Shown: positions 42,009 through 50,143 of the stretch, piece after piece | Numbering within the stretch: position 1 is the stretch's first letter | Layout of the letters: each line of letters opens with the position of its first letter | From: Ardenticatenaceae bacterium | GTDB taxonomy: Bacteria > Chloroflexota > Anaerolineae > Promineifilales > Promineifilaceae | Length of the DNA stretch: 64,000 nucleotides | Reading direction: 5' to 3' | NCBI GenBank assembly: GCA_020634455.1 | Contig: JACKBQ010000001.1 | Location: forward strand, 1,488,001 to 1,552,000 | Position numbers and translations under genes: made by a program | The notes under the pieces: generated by a model | What the model was told of the DNA's origin: nothing | Seen by the model: the letters and a program-made list of their open reading frames with translations, nothing else | Database searches by the model: none

Positions 42009-44393
42009 GTGACTGAAACAAATCACTTAGAACAAGAAGAAAATTGTGCTGAAATAATTAATGAAGCGATAACCGCTCAAGAAGGCATTGTCCAGGTCAG
42101 CTTGCACCCGCAAGACGGCCGTCTCGAAATTGATTACGATCCGCAAAAAGTGTCCCAGCCCGCCGTGGAAAAAGTGGCCCAACAGGTGAGCCCCATTTTG
42201 CGCGAGCGCTGGCAAACCTGCACCATGCGGCTGGGTCGCCAGGGTGGGCGCGCCTGCGAAAGCTGTGCCATCGGGCTGGAGCGCCAGCTGCACCAGCTCC
42301 CCGGCGTGCGCCGCGCCACCGCCAGCTTCATGGGCGGCGCGCTCTCCGTCACTTACAACGACCAGATCATTTCCCCTGACGAAATTTCCCTGCACGTGCA
42401 AAACATGGGCGTCGCCGTGGCCCCCTCCGCCGCCGAAATAACGGCCGAACCCGCGCCTGAACCGCCCGCTACCGGCCTGAAACGCGCCTGGCAATGGCTA
42501 AACGGCCGTCTCGAAGCCATCTTCACCGTCATCACCCTCATCACCATGATTGGCGGCCTCATTGCCGAACGGCAGGAAGCGGCCGTTGCTGCCACCGTGC
42601 TGTTTGTGATTGCCTACATCACGGGCGGCACCTTCGGCTTGCAGGGCGGCATCGAATCCCTGCGCAACCGCACCATTGATGTGGATTTGCTCATGGTTTT
42701 GGCCGCCATCGGCGCGGCCCTGGTGGGCCAGCCATTTGAAGGGGCAATGCTGCTCTTCCTGTTTTCGCTCTCCAACGTGCTGCAAGATTACGCCATGGAC
42801 CGCACCCGCAACGCCATCAAGGCGCTCATGGAGCTGCGCCCGGCGCAGGCCACCGTGCGGCGCGGTGATAAAACGTACCAGTTGCCCATCGAAAAAGTAA
42901 TGGTAAGCGACCTCATTTTAGTCAAACCGGGCGAACGCATTGCCCTGGATGGGGTGGTGGTAGACGGCCGTTCCGCCATCGACCAATCCTCCATCACCGG
43001 CGAATCCATGCCCGTAGGCAAAGAAGTCGGCGATTCTGTGTTTGCCGGAACCATCAACAAAAACGGCAGCCTGGAGATTCGCGTCACCAAGCTGGCCAAA
43101 GATTCCACCCTGGCCAAACTGATCCAGATGGTGGAAGAAGCCCAAAGCGAAAAAGCGGAAACGCAGCGCTTCATCGACACCGCCGAGCAATATTACGCCA
43201 TCGGCGTCATCGTCCTCACTGCGCTGGTAGCCGTTGTGCCCATGCTTTTCTGGCAAGAGGCGTTTAGCGAGGCGTTTTACCGGGCGATGACCGTCATGGT
43301 CGCCGCTTCCCCCTGCGCCATCGTCATCAGCACCCCCGCCACGGTGCTTTCCGCGATTGGCAACGGCGCACGGCGTGGCATCTTGTTCAAGGGCGGCGTC
43401 TACGTAGAAAACGCGGCCACCATCAAAGTGGTCGCCTTCGACAAAACCGGCACCCTCACCCAGGGTGATCCAGAAGTGACCGACGTGCTGGCACTGGACG
43501 GGCAAACCAGCGAAGACGAGCTGTTGGCCCTGGCCGCCGCCGTCGAAGCCAAATCGGAACATCCGCTGGCCCAGGCCACCGTGAAAGCGGCCCAAAAGCG
43601 CGACCTGAGCTGGACCGAAGCCACCGATTTCCAGGCCACCACCGGGCAAGGGGTGCAGGCCACCGTGGCTGGCCGCCATTTTTGGATTGGCAACGGCCGT
43701 TTCTTCACCAAATTCAATCCAACCGGGCTGGACAAAGCCGAAGCCGAGCTGGACCGTTTGCAAAAGGCGGGCAAAACCAGTGTGCTCATGGCTGAGGTGG
43801 ATGAGACGGCGGGAACGGCCGTTCTCCTGGGCATCCTGGCCTACGCCGACGTGATCCGCCCCGACGCGCCGGACGTGGTGCGTGCCCTGCACGCCAACGG
43901 GGTGCAGCACGTCGTCATGCTCACCGGCGACAACGACGCCGTGGCCCAACAAATCGCCCAGCAGGTGGGCGTAGATGCCTATTTTGCCGATTTGCTGCCG
44001 GAAGATAAGGTAACGGCCGTTAAAAAAGTGCGCGAGCAGTACGGTCCAGTGGCGATGGTCGGCGACGGCGTTAACGACGCCCCTGCCCTGGCCACCGCCG
44101 ACATCGGCATTGCGATGGGCGCAGCGGGGACGGATGTGGCGCTGGAAACGGCCGACATTGTCCTCATGTCCGACGACCTGCACAACATCCCCTACACCAT
44201 CGGCCTCAGCCGCAAAACGCGGCAAACCCTGCTGCAAAATCTCGGCTTTGCCATCTTCATGATTTTGCTCATGCTGGGCACCATCTTCTTCTCCGGCCTA
44301 GCCCTGCCCGCCGCCGTCGTCGGCCATGAAGGCGGCACGGTATTGGTCTCCCTCAACGGCCTGCGCATGTTGGGCTACAAACCGAAGCATTAA
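42009..44393 (+). CDS. P1B-4 type heavy-metal ATPase (Co/Fe/Zn exporter)
   Basis: 794 residues from the GTG at 42009, preferred for GAGGA 8 bases upstream. N-terminal region has an HMA-like segment with ACESCAIGLERQLHQLPGVRR. The core has TGES (SSITGESMPVGK), the transport motif SPC in AASPCAIVISTP (~430), DKTGTLTQGDPEV (phosphorylated Asp ~477), and GDGVNDAPALATADIGIAMG. SPC together with the helix motif HEGGTVLVSLNGLRML (~772) marks subgroup P1B-4, known to export Co2+ or Fe2+. The adjacent iron genes favour Fe2+. A palindrome and a good promoter lie upstream; the AGAGACGTTGCA repeat with eight Ts ends the gene. Confidence 0.92.
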   Translation: MTETNHLEQEENCAEIINEAITAQEGIVQVSLHPQDGRLEIDYDPQKVSQPAVEKVAQQVSPILRERWQTCTMRLGRQGGRACESCAIGLERQLHQLPGVRRATASFMGGALSVTYNDQIISPDEISLHVQNMGVAVAPSAAEITAEPAPEPPATGLKRAWQWLNGRLEAIFTVITLITMIGGLIAERQEAAVAATVLFVIAYITGGTFGLQGGIESLRNRTIDVDLLMVLAAIGAALVGQPFEGAMLLFLFSLSNVLQDYAMDRTRNAIKALMELRPAQATVRRGDKTYQLPIEKVMVSDLILVKPGERIALDGVVVDGRSAIDQSSITGESMPVGKEVGDSVFAGTINKNGSLEIRVTKLAKDSTLAKLIQMVEEAQSEKAETQRFIDTAEQYYAIGVIVLTALVAVVPMLFWQEAFSEAFYRAMTVMVAASPCAIVISTPATVLSAIGNGARRGILFKGGVYVENAATIKVVAFDKTGTLTQGDPEVTDVLALDGQTSEDELLALAAAVEAKSEHPLAQATVKAAQKRDLSWTEATDFQATTGQGVQATVAGRHFWIGNGRFFTKFNPTGLDKAEAELDRLQKAGKTSVLMAEVDETAGTAVLLGILAYADVIRPDAPDVVRALHANGVQHVVMLTGDNDAVAQQIAQQVGVDAYFADLLPEDKVTAVKKVREQYGPVAMVGDGVNDAPALATADIGIAMGAAGTDVALETADIVLMSDDLHNIPYTIGLSRKTRQTLLQNLGFAIFMILLMLGTIFFSGLALPAAVVGHEGGTVLVSLNGLRMLGYKPKH

Positions 44394-44415
44394 TTGTTCA
44401 CCATTCACCATTTGT

Positions 44416-44447
44416 AGAGACGTTGCAATGCAACGTCTCTTTTTTTT
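44416..44447 (+). terminator. AGAGACGTTGCA palindrome, copy 2, acting as terminator
   Basis: Same palindrome as at 20258, here directly followed by TTTTTTTT; it lies 22 bases after the ATPase stop. A diverged third copy follows at 44481-44502 (AGACGTTGCG / GTGCAGCGTCT). Confidence 0.8.
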
Positions 44448-44505
44448 GGGGAAAACAAATTGGGTTACAGCGTCATGACCAGACGTTGCGGTGCAGCGTC
44501 TCCAC

Positions 44506-44533
44506 TTGACAGGCGGCTCATTCTGAATAAAAT
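44506..44533 (+). promoter_or_regulatory. Promoter of dtxR-feoA
   Basis: TTGACA (44506-44511), 16-base spacer, TAAAAT (44528-44533). A close match to the sigma-70 consensus, 53 bases before the start codon. Confidence 0.7.
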
Positions 44534-44585
44534 ATACCACATTGAAATAAATTTTTAGATGCATCAAAATTTCTAGGTGAAACAG

Positions 44586-45620
44586 ATGGACAATCCAGCG
44601 ATTTTATTATTGATAGGCACAGTGGTTTTGACAGTAACGGCCGTATTGCTCTGGCCCGAAAAAGGAGTACTCTCCCGCTGGCAGCAAGCGCGCCAGATGA
44701 CCGATCGCGCCCGCCGCGAAGATGCTCTGAAACACATCTACAAATGTGAGCAAAAAGGGCGTCGCGCCAGCGTAGAAAGCATCGCCGGGGCGCTGAACGT
44801 CAGCACTAACGAGGTGGCCGAACTGCTGGGCGACATGCAAACCCACCACCTGCTGCACGTTCACAGTGACAACATTACTCTGACCAGCGAGGGCATGGAA
44901 TCTGCCCTGCACATCATTCGCGCCCACCGGCTGTGGGAGCGCTACCTGGCGGAACAAACCGGCTTTAGCGAGTCGGAATGGCACAGCCAGGCGGAATTGC
45001 AAGAGCATCAGCTCACCCCCGAAGCCGCCGACGCGCTGGCTGCGAGACTCGGCCACCCCACCCACGACCCGCACGGCGATCCGATCCCCAGCGCCGCTGG
45101 CAATTACGTTTACCACGACGGCCAACCACTCAACCAGTTACCCGCCGACCAGCCCGCGCGCATCGTGCATTTGGAAGATGAGCCGGAGGCGGTTTACGCC
45201 CAACTGGTGGCCGAGGGGCTGTATCCAGGCCAAACGGTGCGGCTGATTGAGTCGAACAGCACCCGCATTCGCTTTTGGGCCAACGGCAATGAGCATGTTT
45301 TGGCCCCGATTGTGGCGCGGAATATTTCGGTACGGCCGTTACCAGCAGTTGTGGAGGAAGAAACGGCCGTTCCCGAAAAAGATCAAAGCATGAAACTGTC
45401 TGATCTGGCCTTGGGCAAAACGGCCGAAGTCCTCCGTATCTCACCCAACTGCCGGGGGGCCGAACGCCGCCGCTTCATGGACCTGGGCATCCTGCCCGGC
45501 ACCGCCATCACCGCCGAAATGCGCAGCCCCAGCGGCGAACCCACCGCCTACCGCATCCGCGATGCCATTATTGCCCTACGGCCGAATCAAGCCAACTATA
45601 TTTATGTAAAGCAAGCCTAA
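44586..45620 (+). CDS. Membrane-anchored DtxR-type regulator fused to FeoA domains
   Basis: 344 residues from the ATG at 44586 (AGGTGA 6 bases upstream; a GTG nine bases earlier is possible). Residues 3-22 form a hydrophobic segment (AILLLIGTVVLTVTAVLLW). Residues 45-105 are a winged helix (SVESIAGALNVSTNEVAELL), residues 105-170 the DtxR/MntR dimerisation and metal domain (IIRAHRLWERYLAEQTG, LEHQLTPEAADALAARLGHP type). Residues ~190-255 and ~265-344 are two SH3-like FeoA domains, the second (LALGKTAEVLRISPNCRGAERRRFMDLGILPG) clear, the first weaker. Presumably a Fe(II) sensor tied to the membrane, next to feoB. A membrane-anchored DtxR is unusual. Confidence 0.85.
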   Translation: MDNPAILLLIGTVVLTVTAVLLWPEKGVLSRWQQARQMTDRARREDALKHIYKCEQKGRRASVESIAGALNVSTNEVAELLGDMQTHHLLHVHSDNITLTSEGMESALHIIRAHRLWERYLAEQTGFSESEWHSQAELQEHQLTPEAADALAARLGHPTHDPHGDPIPSAAGNYVYHDGQPLNQLPADQPARIVHLEDEPEAVYAQLVAEGLYPGQTVRLIESNSTRIRFWANGNEHVLAPIVARNISVRPLPAVVEEETAVPEKDQSMKLSDLALGKTAEVLRISPNCRGAERRRFMDLGILPGTAITAEMRSPSGEPTAYRIRDAIIALRPNQANYIYVKQA

Positions 45621-45624
45621 CTAC

Positions 45625-45657
45625 AGGTGCGCCGCACTTAAAAAGTGCGTCGTACCT
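45625..45657. repeat. Hairpin between dtxR-feoA and feoB
   Basis: AGGTGCGCCGCACTT and AAGTGCGTCGTACCT pair with two mismatches across a short A-rich loop. No T tail, so more likely an intercistronic RNA structure than a terminator. Confidence 0.6.
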
Positions 45658-45669
45658 CTGAGAGAACCT

Positions 45670-46530
45670 ATGGAAACCAAACTAAAAACACCTCAACCCA
45701 CCGCCTCCGGCTGTGAGGGCTGCCCAATGCACAACGCTGGCAACCTGCGCAAGCTGGGGGTGAACATGGAAAATTCAGACTTCGTGATTGCCCTGGCAGG
45801 CAATCCCAACACCGGCAAAAGCACCGTCTTCAACGCGCTCACCGGGCTGCGGCAGCACACTGGCAACTGGCCGGGCAAAACCGTCACCCGCGCCGAGGGC
45901 GGCTTTAGCTACGGCGACAAGCAGTACAAAATTGTGGACTTGCCCGGCACCTACTCGCTGCTCTCCACCAGCCTGGACGAAGAAGTCGCCCGCGATTTCA
46001 TCCTGTTCGGCCAGCCGGACGTGACCGTGATTGTGGTGGACGCCACCCGGCTGGAACGCAACCTCAACCTGGTGCTGCAAGTGCTGGAAATCACCGATCG
46101 GGCCGTCGTCTGCCTGAACCTGATTGACGAAGCCCGCCGCCACAAGCTACAAGTGGACGAGCGGCGGCTGGCCCGCGACCTGGGCGTGCCCGTCGTGCCC
46201 ACGGCCGCGCGGCAAGGCGAAGGCTTGCAGGAACTGCTGCAAGCCATTCACGAAGTAGCGACTGGTCAATTCGTGTGCAAGCCATACCGGGCCAAATCCG
46301 AATCCCCGGCGATTAAGCAGGCGCTGGCCAGGCTGGTGCCGCAAATTGAAGCGGCCTTCCCCGGGCTGCCCAACGCTCGCTGGGTGGCTTTACGCCTGCT
46401 AGACGGCGACGAGCGGCTCATGCAGGCCGTGCGCCAGGGTGAGCTGGGCGATCTGACCCGCCCCGAATTGGTGACGTTGCCGGACGCCTCGGCCAACAAC
46501 CGCGTCATTCCGCTGGAGGTAGCCGCATGA
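45670..46530 (+). CDS. feoB: FeoB, soluble G-protein part (split FeoB, N half)
   Basis: 286 residues. GTPase domain of the ferrous iron transporter: G1 GNPNTGKST (44-52), G2 region LRQHTGNWPGKTV, G3 DLPGTYSLLS (90-99), G4 NLID (150-153), G5-like VPTAARQGEGL. The N-terminus has a CEGCPMH motif. Residues ~200-286 are the helical GDI-like region. The protein ends where normal FeoB continues into the membrane; the stop overlaps the next ATG by four bases, so the two parts are made together. Confidence 0.92.
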   Translation: METKLKTPQPTASGCEGCPMHNAGNLRKLGVNMENSDFVIALAGNPNTGKSTVFNALTGLRQHTGNWPGKTVTRAEGGFSYGDKQYKIVDLPGTYSLLSTSLDEEVARDFILFGQPDVTVIVVDATRLERNLNLVLQVLEITDRAVVCLNLIDEARRHKLQVDERRLARDLGVPVVPTAARQGEGLQELLQAIHEVATGQFVCKPYRAKSESPAIKQALARLVPQIEAAFPGLPNARWVALRLLDGDERLMQAVRQGELGDLTRPELVTLPDASANNRVIPLEVAA

Positions 46531-47963
46531 CAACTGTGAATCCGACCGTGAATCCGAACGACATTTTGCAAACGGCCGAATCCCTGCGCTGGGAAATCGG
46601 CCCCCAGTTCCACGAACAGCTGATGGAGGGCATCTACACCGAGGCGGCCAACCTGGCTGACCGCGCCGTGACCCGCCCCGATGAAAAACCGCGCTTCGAC
46701 CTGGACCGCACCATTGACAAGATTGTAACTAGCCGCGTGTGGGGCTTTCCCATGATGCTGCTACTGTTCACCGTCGTCTTCTGGCTGACGATAAGCGGGG
46801 CCAATGTGCCCTCGGCCATGCTGGCGACGCTGCTCATTGACAAAACGGTGCCGCTGCTGCACCAGGGGGCTGACTTTTTGCGCCTGCCCTGGTGGCTGAG
46901 CGGCTTCCTGATCGATGGCATGTATTTGGCGACGGCGTGGGTGGTAAGCGTGATGCTGCCGCCGATGGCCATCTTTTTCCCGCTGTTCACCTTGCTAGAA
47001 GATTTTGGCTATCTGCCGCGCGTGGCGTTTAATCTGGACAACATCTTTCGCAAATCGGGCGCGCACGGCAAGCAGGCGCTGAGCATGATGATGGGGTTTG
47101 GCTGCAACGCCGCTGGCGTGGTGGCCACACGCATCATTGACAGCCCGCGCGAGCGATTGATTGCGATCATTACGAATAATTTTGCGCTGTGCAACGGCCG
47201 TTGGCCCACCCAAATCCTCATCGCCTCACTGTTTATCGGGGGCATGGTGCCCGCGTATCTGGGCGGCCTCATTTCCGCGCTGTCGGTAGTGGGGATTGCC
47301 CTGCTGGGCGTGTTCATCAGCTTTGTGGTTTCGTGGGGCTTGTCCCGCACCATGCTGAAGGGGGAAGTGTCCACCTTTAGCCTGGAGCTGCCACCGTACC
47401 GCCCACCGCGCATTTGGCAAACGATTTACACCTCGGTGATTGACCGCACCCTGATTGTGCTGTGGCGCGCGGTGACGTTTGCTCTGCCCGCTGGCGCGGT
47501 CATCTGGCTGAGCGCCAACATCACCATTGGCGGCGTAAGCATTGCCGAGCATCTGGTTACCTTTTTGAATCCGGCGGGGCTGCTGCTTGGGCTAAACGGC
47601 GTGATTTTGGTGGCGTACATCGTGGCCATCCCGGCCAACGAAATTGTGATTCCCACCGTGCTGATGCTGACGGTACTGGTCACCGGAGCCAACGGCGGCG
47701 CGGGCGCGGGCGTGATGTTTGAGCTGGATTCGCAGGCGGACACGATGGCCTTGTTTAGTGCGGGGGGCTGGACGTTGTTAACGGCCGTAAACCTCATGCT
47801 CTTCTCGCTGTTACACAATCCTTGCAGCACCACGATTTACACCATCTACAAGGAAACCGGCAGCAAGAAGTGGACGGCCGTTGCCGCCCTGCTCCCCCTG
47901 GTGATGGGCTTTGTGGTCACCTTCTTTGTGGCGCAGATTTGGCGACTGTTTGCGGGTGCATAA
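46527..47963 (+). CDS. feoB: FeoB, membrane permease part (split FeoB, C half)
   Basis: 478 residues with about eight or nine membrane segments. The N-terminal ~70 residues are soluble helices that normally follow the GDI region. Conserved permease motifs: FPLFTLLEDFGYLPRVAF, GFGCNAAGVVATRIIDSPRE, ITNNFALCNGRWPTQ and LLHNPCSTTIYTIYKETGSKKW. It forms the Fe(II) pore and works with the separate G-protein encoded just before. The ATGA overlap makes a sequencing-error split unlikely, because each part has a proper start and stop. Confidence 0.92.
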   Translation: MTTVNPTVNPNDILQTAESLRWEIGPQFHEQLMEGIYTEAANLADRAVTRPDEKPRFDLDRTIDKIVTSRVWGFPMMLLLFTVVFWLTISGANVPSAMLATLLIDKTVPLLHQGADFLRLPWWLSGFLIDGMYLATAWVVSVMLPPMAIFFPLFTLLEDFGYLPRVAFNLDNIFRKSGAHGKQALSMMMGFGCNAAGVVATRIIDSPRERLIAIITNNFALCNGRWPTQILIASLFIGGMVPAYLGGLISALSVVGIALLGVFISFVVSWGLSRTMLKGEVSTFSLELPPYRPPRIWQTIYTSVIDRTLIVLWRAVTFALPAGAVIWLSANITIGGVSIAEHLVTFLNPAGLLLGLNGVILVAYIVAIPANEIVIPTVLMLTVLVTGANGGAGAGVMFELDSQADTMALFSAGGWTLLTAVNLMLFSLLHNPCSTTIYTIYKETGSKKWTAVAALLPLVMGFVVTFFVAQIWRLFAGA

Positions 47964-48398
47964 TGCCAAAAATTTGTTCGTGAACGAATCTCTCGAACAT
48001 CAATACCCTGATTTTTCGGGGCAATGTTCTTGGATTTCGTTTTAGCCCGATAGAATTCGCTAAACCAATCGCCATAGCTGGCGTTCGCTGTTCATACTTT
48101 TATTACCCACTGGATGCTCAAGTTCTTATCTGAGCATCCGGTGCTCTCTACACCTGTTGCAAATGGTTAATGTCCACCAACAGAATGCCTCCTTGGAGGC
48201 AGGATTGCGTGAAAGGTCAGTGTCCAGCGAACTTAGGTGATGTTCATCAACCGAGCGGTGCCATTACGTCTTTCAATGATGGCCGTATTGAGCACATTGT
48301 CGCCAAGCGCTGGTGAGCATTGATCAGCTAGAACCATTTCAGCGTCTCATTCCGGCCACCTTGCACGTGCGCTAGCACAAATTTGCTCTCGGGTCCAG
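47964..48398. other. Non-coding region with several hairpins
   Basis: No credible gene. Hairpins include GAACAT...ATGTTC around CCCTGATTTTTCGGGG (47995-48030), GGATGCTC/GAGCATCC (48112-48140) and GCCTCCTTGGAGGC (48187-48200). The three plus the lack of coding potential suggest either a structured RNA or debris from earlier rearrangement next to the nuoN remnant. Confidence 0.4.
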
Positions 48399-48497
48399 GC
48401 CGTTGCCACCATCATTCTCGGCTTTTTCCCCGGTGCCTGGTTTGCCATCACCCGCGAGGCAGCGCTGCTGGGGGTTAACTTGTTTGCCGGTGGGTAA
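48399..48497 (+). pseudogene. 3' remnant of a nuoN gene
   Basis: Translated in frame from 48399: AVATIILGFFPGAWFAIT, then REAALLGVNLFAGG and TAA. This matches the last ~33 residues of the nuoN at 53446-54918, with near-identical DNA over GCCACCATCATTCTCGGC and on. Homology starts abruptly inside GGCCGTTGC, the place where nuoN carries ACGGCCGTTGC. The terminator and AT-rich sequence after the stop are also shared. No other part of nuoN is present. Confidence 0.85.
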
Positions 48498-48526
48498 AAT
48501 TCCCCTCACATTCTGATAAAAAGTGA

Positions 48527-48551
48527 AGCCGCTCCAATGAGCGGCTTTTTT
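48527..48551 (+). terminator. Terminator duplicated with the nuoN remnant
   Basis: AGCCGCTC, loop CAAT, GAGCGGCT, then TTTTTT. The same stem ends the intact nuoN at 53389-53412 on the other strand. Confidence 0.85.
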
Positions 48552-48656
48552 ATTTAAGTTTTGCCACGAATTACGCGAATTTGCACGAAATATTCGTGTG
48601 ATTCGCAAAATTCGTATTTTGGAAGACTCATGGCCTAAAGAAAAGGCAATTCCCGA

Positions 48657-49259
48657 TTACCTACTACCAAGAAGCCCCAATTTCTGGACCATCATTTCAT
48701 CTAAGAACTGAGCAACATCATTAAATTCACTTAAAGACATCGTATCAGATTGGATTATGGAGTAGAAAATGGTTACGTACTTACCATATTGCCCCATCAC
48801 TTTACAGATTTGCTTTGGCCCGGCTACATTGTTAATTGTGCAAGCCATGTAAAATTGGGCAGCATAAGAACTGGTATAAGATAGTTCCGGAGGCGTTTGC
48901 CAAAGTGTATCTATGGCAATGCTATTATCATTAAACTCAGAGCGGTATAAATCCTCATACCCATTATTTGCCTGATTTTCGTTGGAGTAAAATAACACAA
49001 AGTGATCAGAGATTATGTATTTTTCACTCTGAAGTTTGAACGAAATATATGTATCATCCTCATCGCCGAAACCAATACTTGGCCCCATTGGACGAGGAGC
49101 CCCAGATAGTTCCCAAGAAGGTGGTAATATTTCCAACGGCAAGAGTAGATCTTGTGTTGCTAAGTCTTGTTTTGATGGAGACTGACAAGATGTGATTGAT
49201 AGCATCCCAATCAGACTACCAAGAAGTAATGGAACCAATATGTGCTTAACCTGTACCAA
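48657..49259 (-). CDS. Lipoprotein of unknown function
   Basis: 200 residues. N-terminal signal HILVPLLLGSLIGMLSITSC ends in a lipobox with the lipidated Cys at ~25, so the protein is expected on the outer face of the membrane. The rest is soluble, with aromatic-rich strands and two later Cys (YMACTINN, KQICKVMG). No recognised domain. AT-rich and free of ACGGCCGT, unlike its neighbours. Confidence 0.7.
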   Translation of the reverse strand: MVQVKHILVPLLLGSLIGMLSITSCQSPSKQDLATQDLLLPLEILPPSWELSGAPRPMGPSIGFGDEDDTYISFKLQSEKYIISDHFVLFYSNENQANNGYEDLYRSEFNDNSIAIDTLWQTPPELSYTSSYAAQFYMACTINNVAGPKQICKVMGQYGKYVTIFYSIIQSDTMSLSEFNDVAQFLDEMMVQKLGLLGSR

Positions 49260-49281
49260 AATTCACCTGCGTTTTTCTAAT

Positions 49282-50076
49282 TTAGAAGAGGCGACCTTGC
49301 TGCAACGGCCGTATCTCCCCCACATCCAGCCCCACAATCTGCTTAAACCGGTTGCACGTCTTGGGTGAAAAGCCCGAATAATCATTGTTGAAGAAGCCGA
49401 AAATATGCTGGAACTGCGGCAGCAGCGGTTTGATTTGGGCGTACCACGCCTGCAAATCGGCCGTTTTGTCAACCAGTTCCTTGTCTTTCGTGGCGTACTG
49501 CCCGTGTGGACCAATAAAGCGCAGGTAGAGAAAATCGGCCGTGGGGGTGATGGTTTTGGGCAGGTGGATGTAGTCGGTGGCGGTGAGGCAGATGTTAAAC
49601 GGCCGTAACAAATCCACCACCTCAGGTCGCACCCACGACTCATGCCGGAACTCCACCGCATACCGCGCTGTTGGCGGCAGCTGGCTCAAAAATTGGCGCA
49701 GTTCCTCCACCTGGGCGTAGGTAAACGCGGGGCCAAACTGGATGAGAATGCAGCCGAGTTTTTCTTGTAGCAGAACGGCCGTTTCCACAAATTCCGCCAT
49801 CGCCTCAATCCCGTCCGTCAGACGGGCTTCATGGGTAATCGCTTTCGGCGTTTTCAGGCAAAAGGTGAAATGGTCCGTGGTGGATTGTCGCCAGCGGACA
49901 ACGCTTTCCGGGCGCGGCGTGCCGTAAAACGTGCTATCAATTTCGACAGCATCGAACAGCGTGCTGTAATGGGCCAGGTAATTTTTGGGAGCCATCCCGG
50001 CGGGATAAAACGGGCCAAGCCACTGCTTGTAGCCAAAACCCATCGTGCCGAGATGCCATTGTGTTGAGGAAAACAT
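49282..50076 (-). CDS. DUF72 (YecE-like) family protein
   Basis: 264 residues, TIM-barrel DUF72 family: GTMGFGYKQWLGPFYPAGM at the start, EIDSTFYGTPRPESVVRW, FCLKTPKAITHE, GCILIQFGPAF and YAVEFRHESW in the middle, YLRFIGPHGQY near the end. The biochemical role of the family is not known. It follows ctaA on the same strand after a self-complementary spacer. Confidence 0.92.
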   Translation of the reverse strand: MFSSTQWHLGTMGFGYKQWLGPFYPAGMAPKNYLAHYSTLFDAVEIDSTFYGTPRPESVVRWRQSTTDHFTFCLKTPKAITHEARLTDGIEAMAEFVETAVLLQEKLGCILIQFGPAFTYAQVEELRQFLSQLPPTARYAVEFRHESWVRPEVVDLLRPFNICLTATDYIHLPKTITPTADFLYLRFIGPHGQYATKDKELVDKTADLQAWYAQIKPLLPQFQHIFGFFNNDYSGFSPKTCNRFKQIVGLDVGEIRPLQQGRLF

Positions 50077-50082
50077 TGAAGG

Positions 50083-50142
50083 AGATCGGAGATTGGAGAC
50101 TAGAGATTAATCTCCAATCTCCAGTCCCCAATCTCCTAAAAA
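50083..50142. repeat. GGAGATTGGAGA-word hairpin
   Basis: GGAGATCGGAGATTGGAGAC, then the complement AATCTCCAATCTCCAGTC and CCCCAATCTCC. A long, nearly perfect hairpin in the ctaA-DUF72 gap. Confidence 0.75.
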
Positions 50143-50143
50143 T

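Noticed and set aside
42918..44237. 439-codon open frame on minus, opposite the P1B ATPase
   Set aside because: Long only because of GC-rich codon use; the plus frame has all P-type ATPase motifs.
48372..48608. 78-codon open frame on minus over the nuoN remnant
   Set aside because: The homology to NuoN is on the plus strand; this frame runs through the shared terminator.
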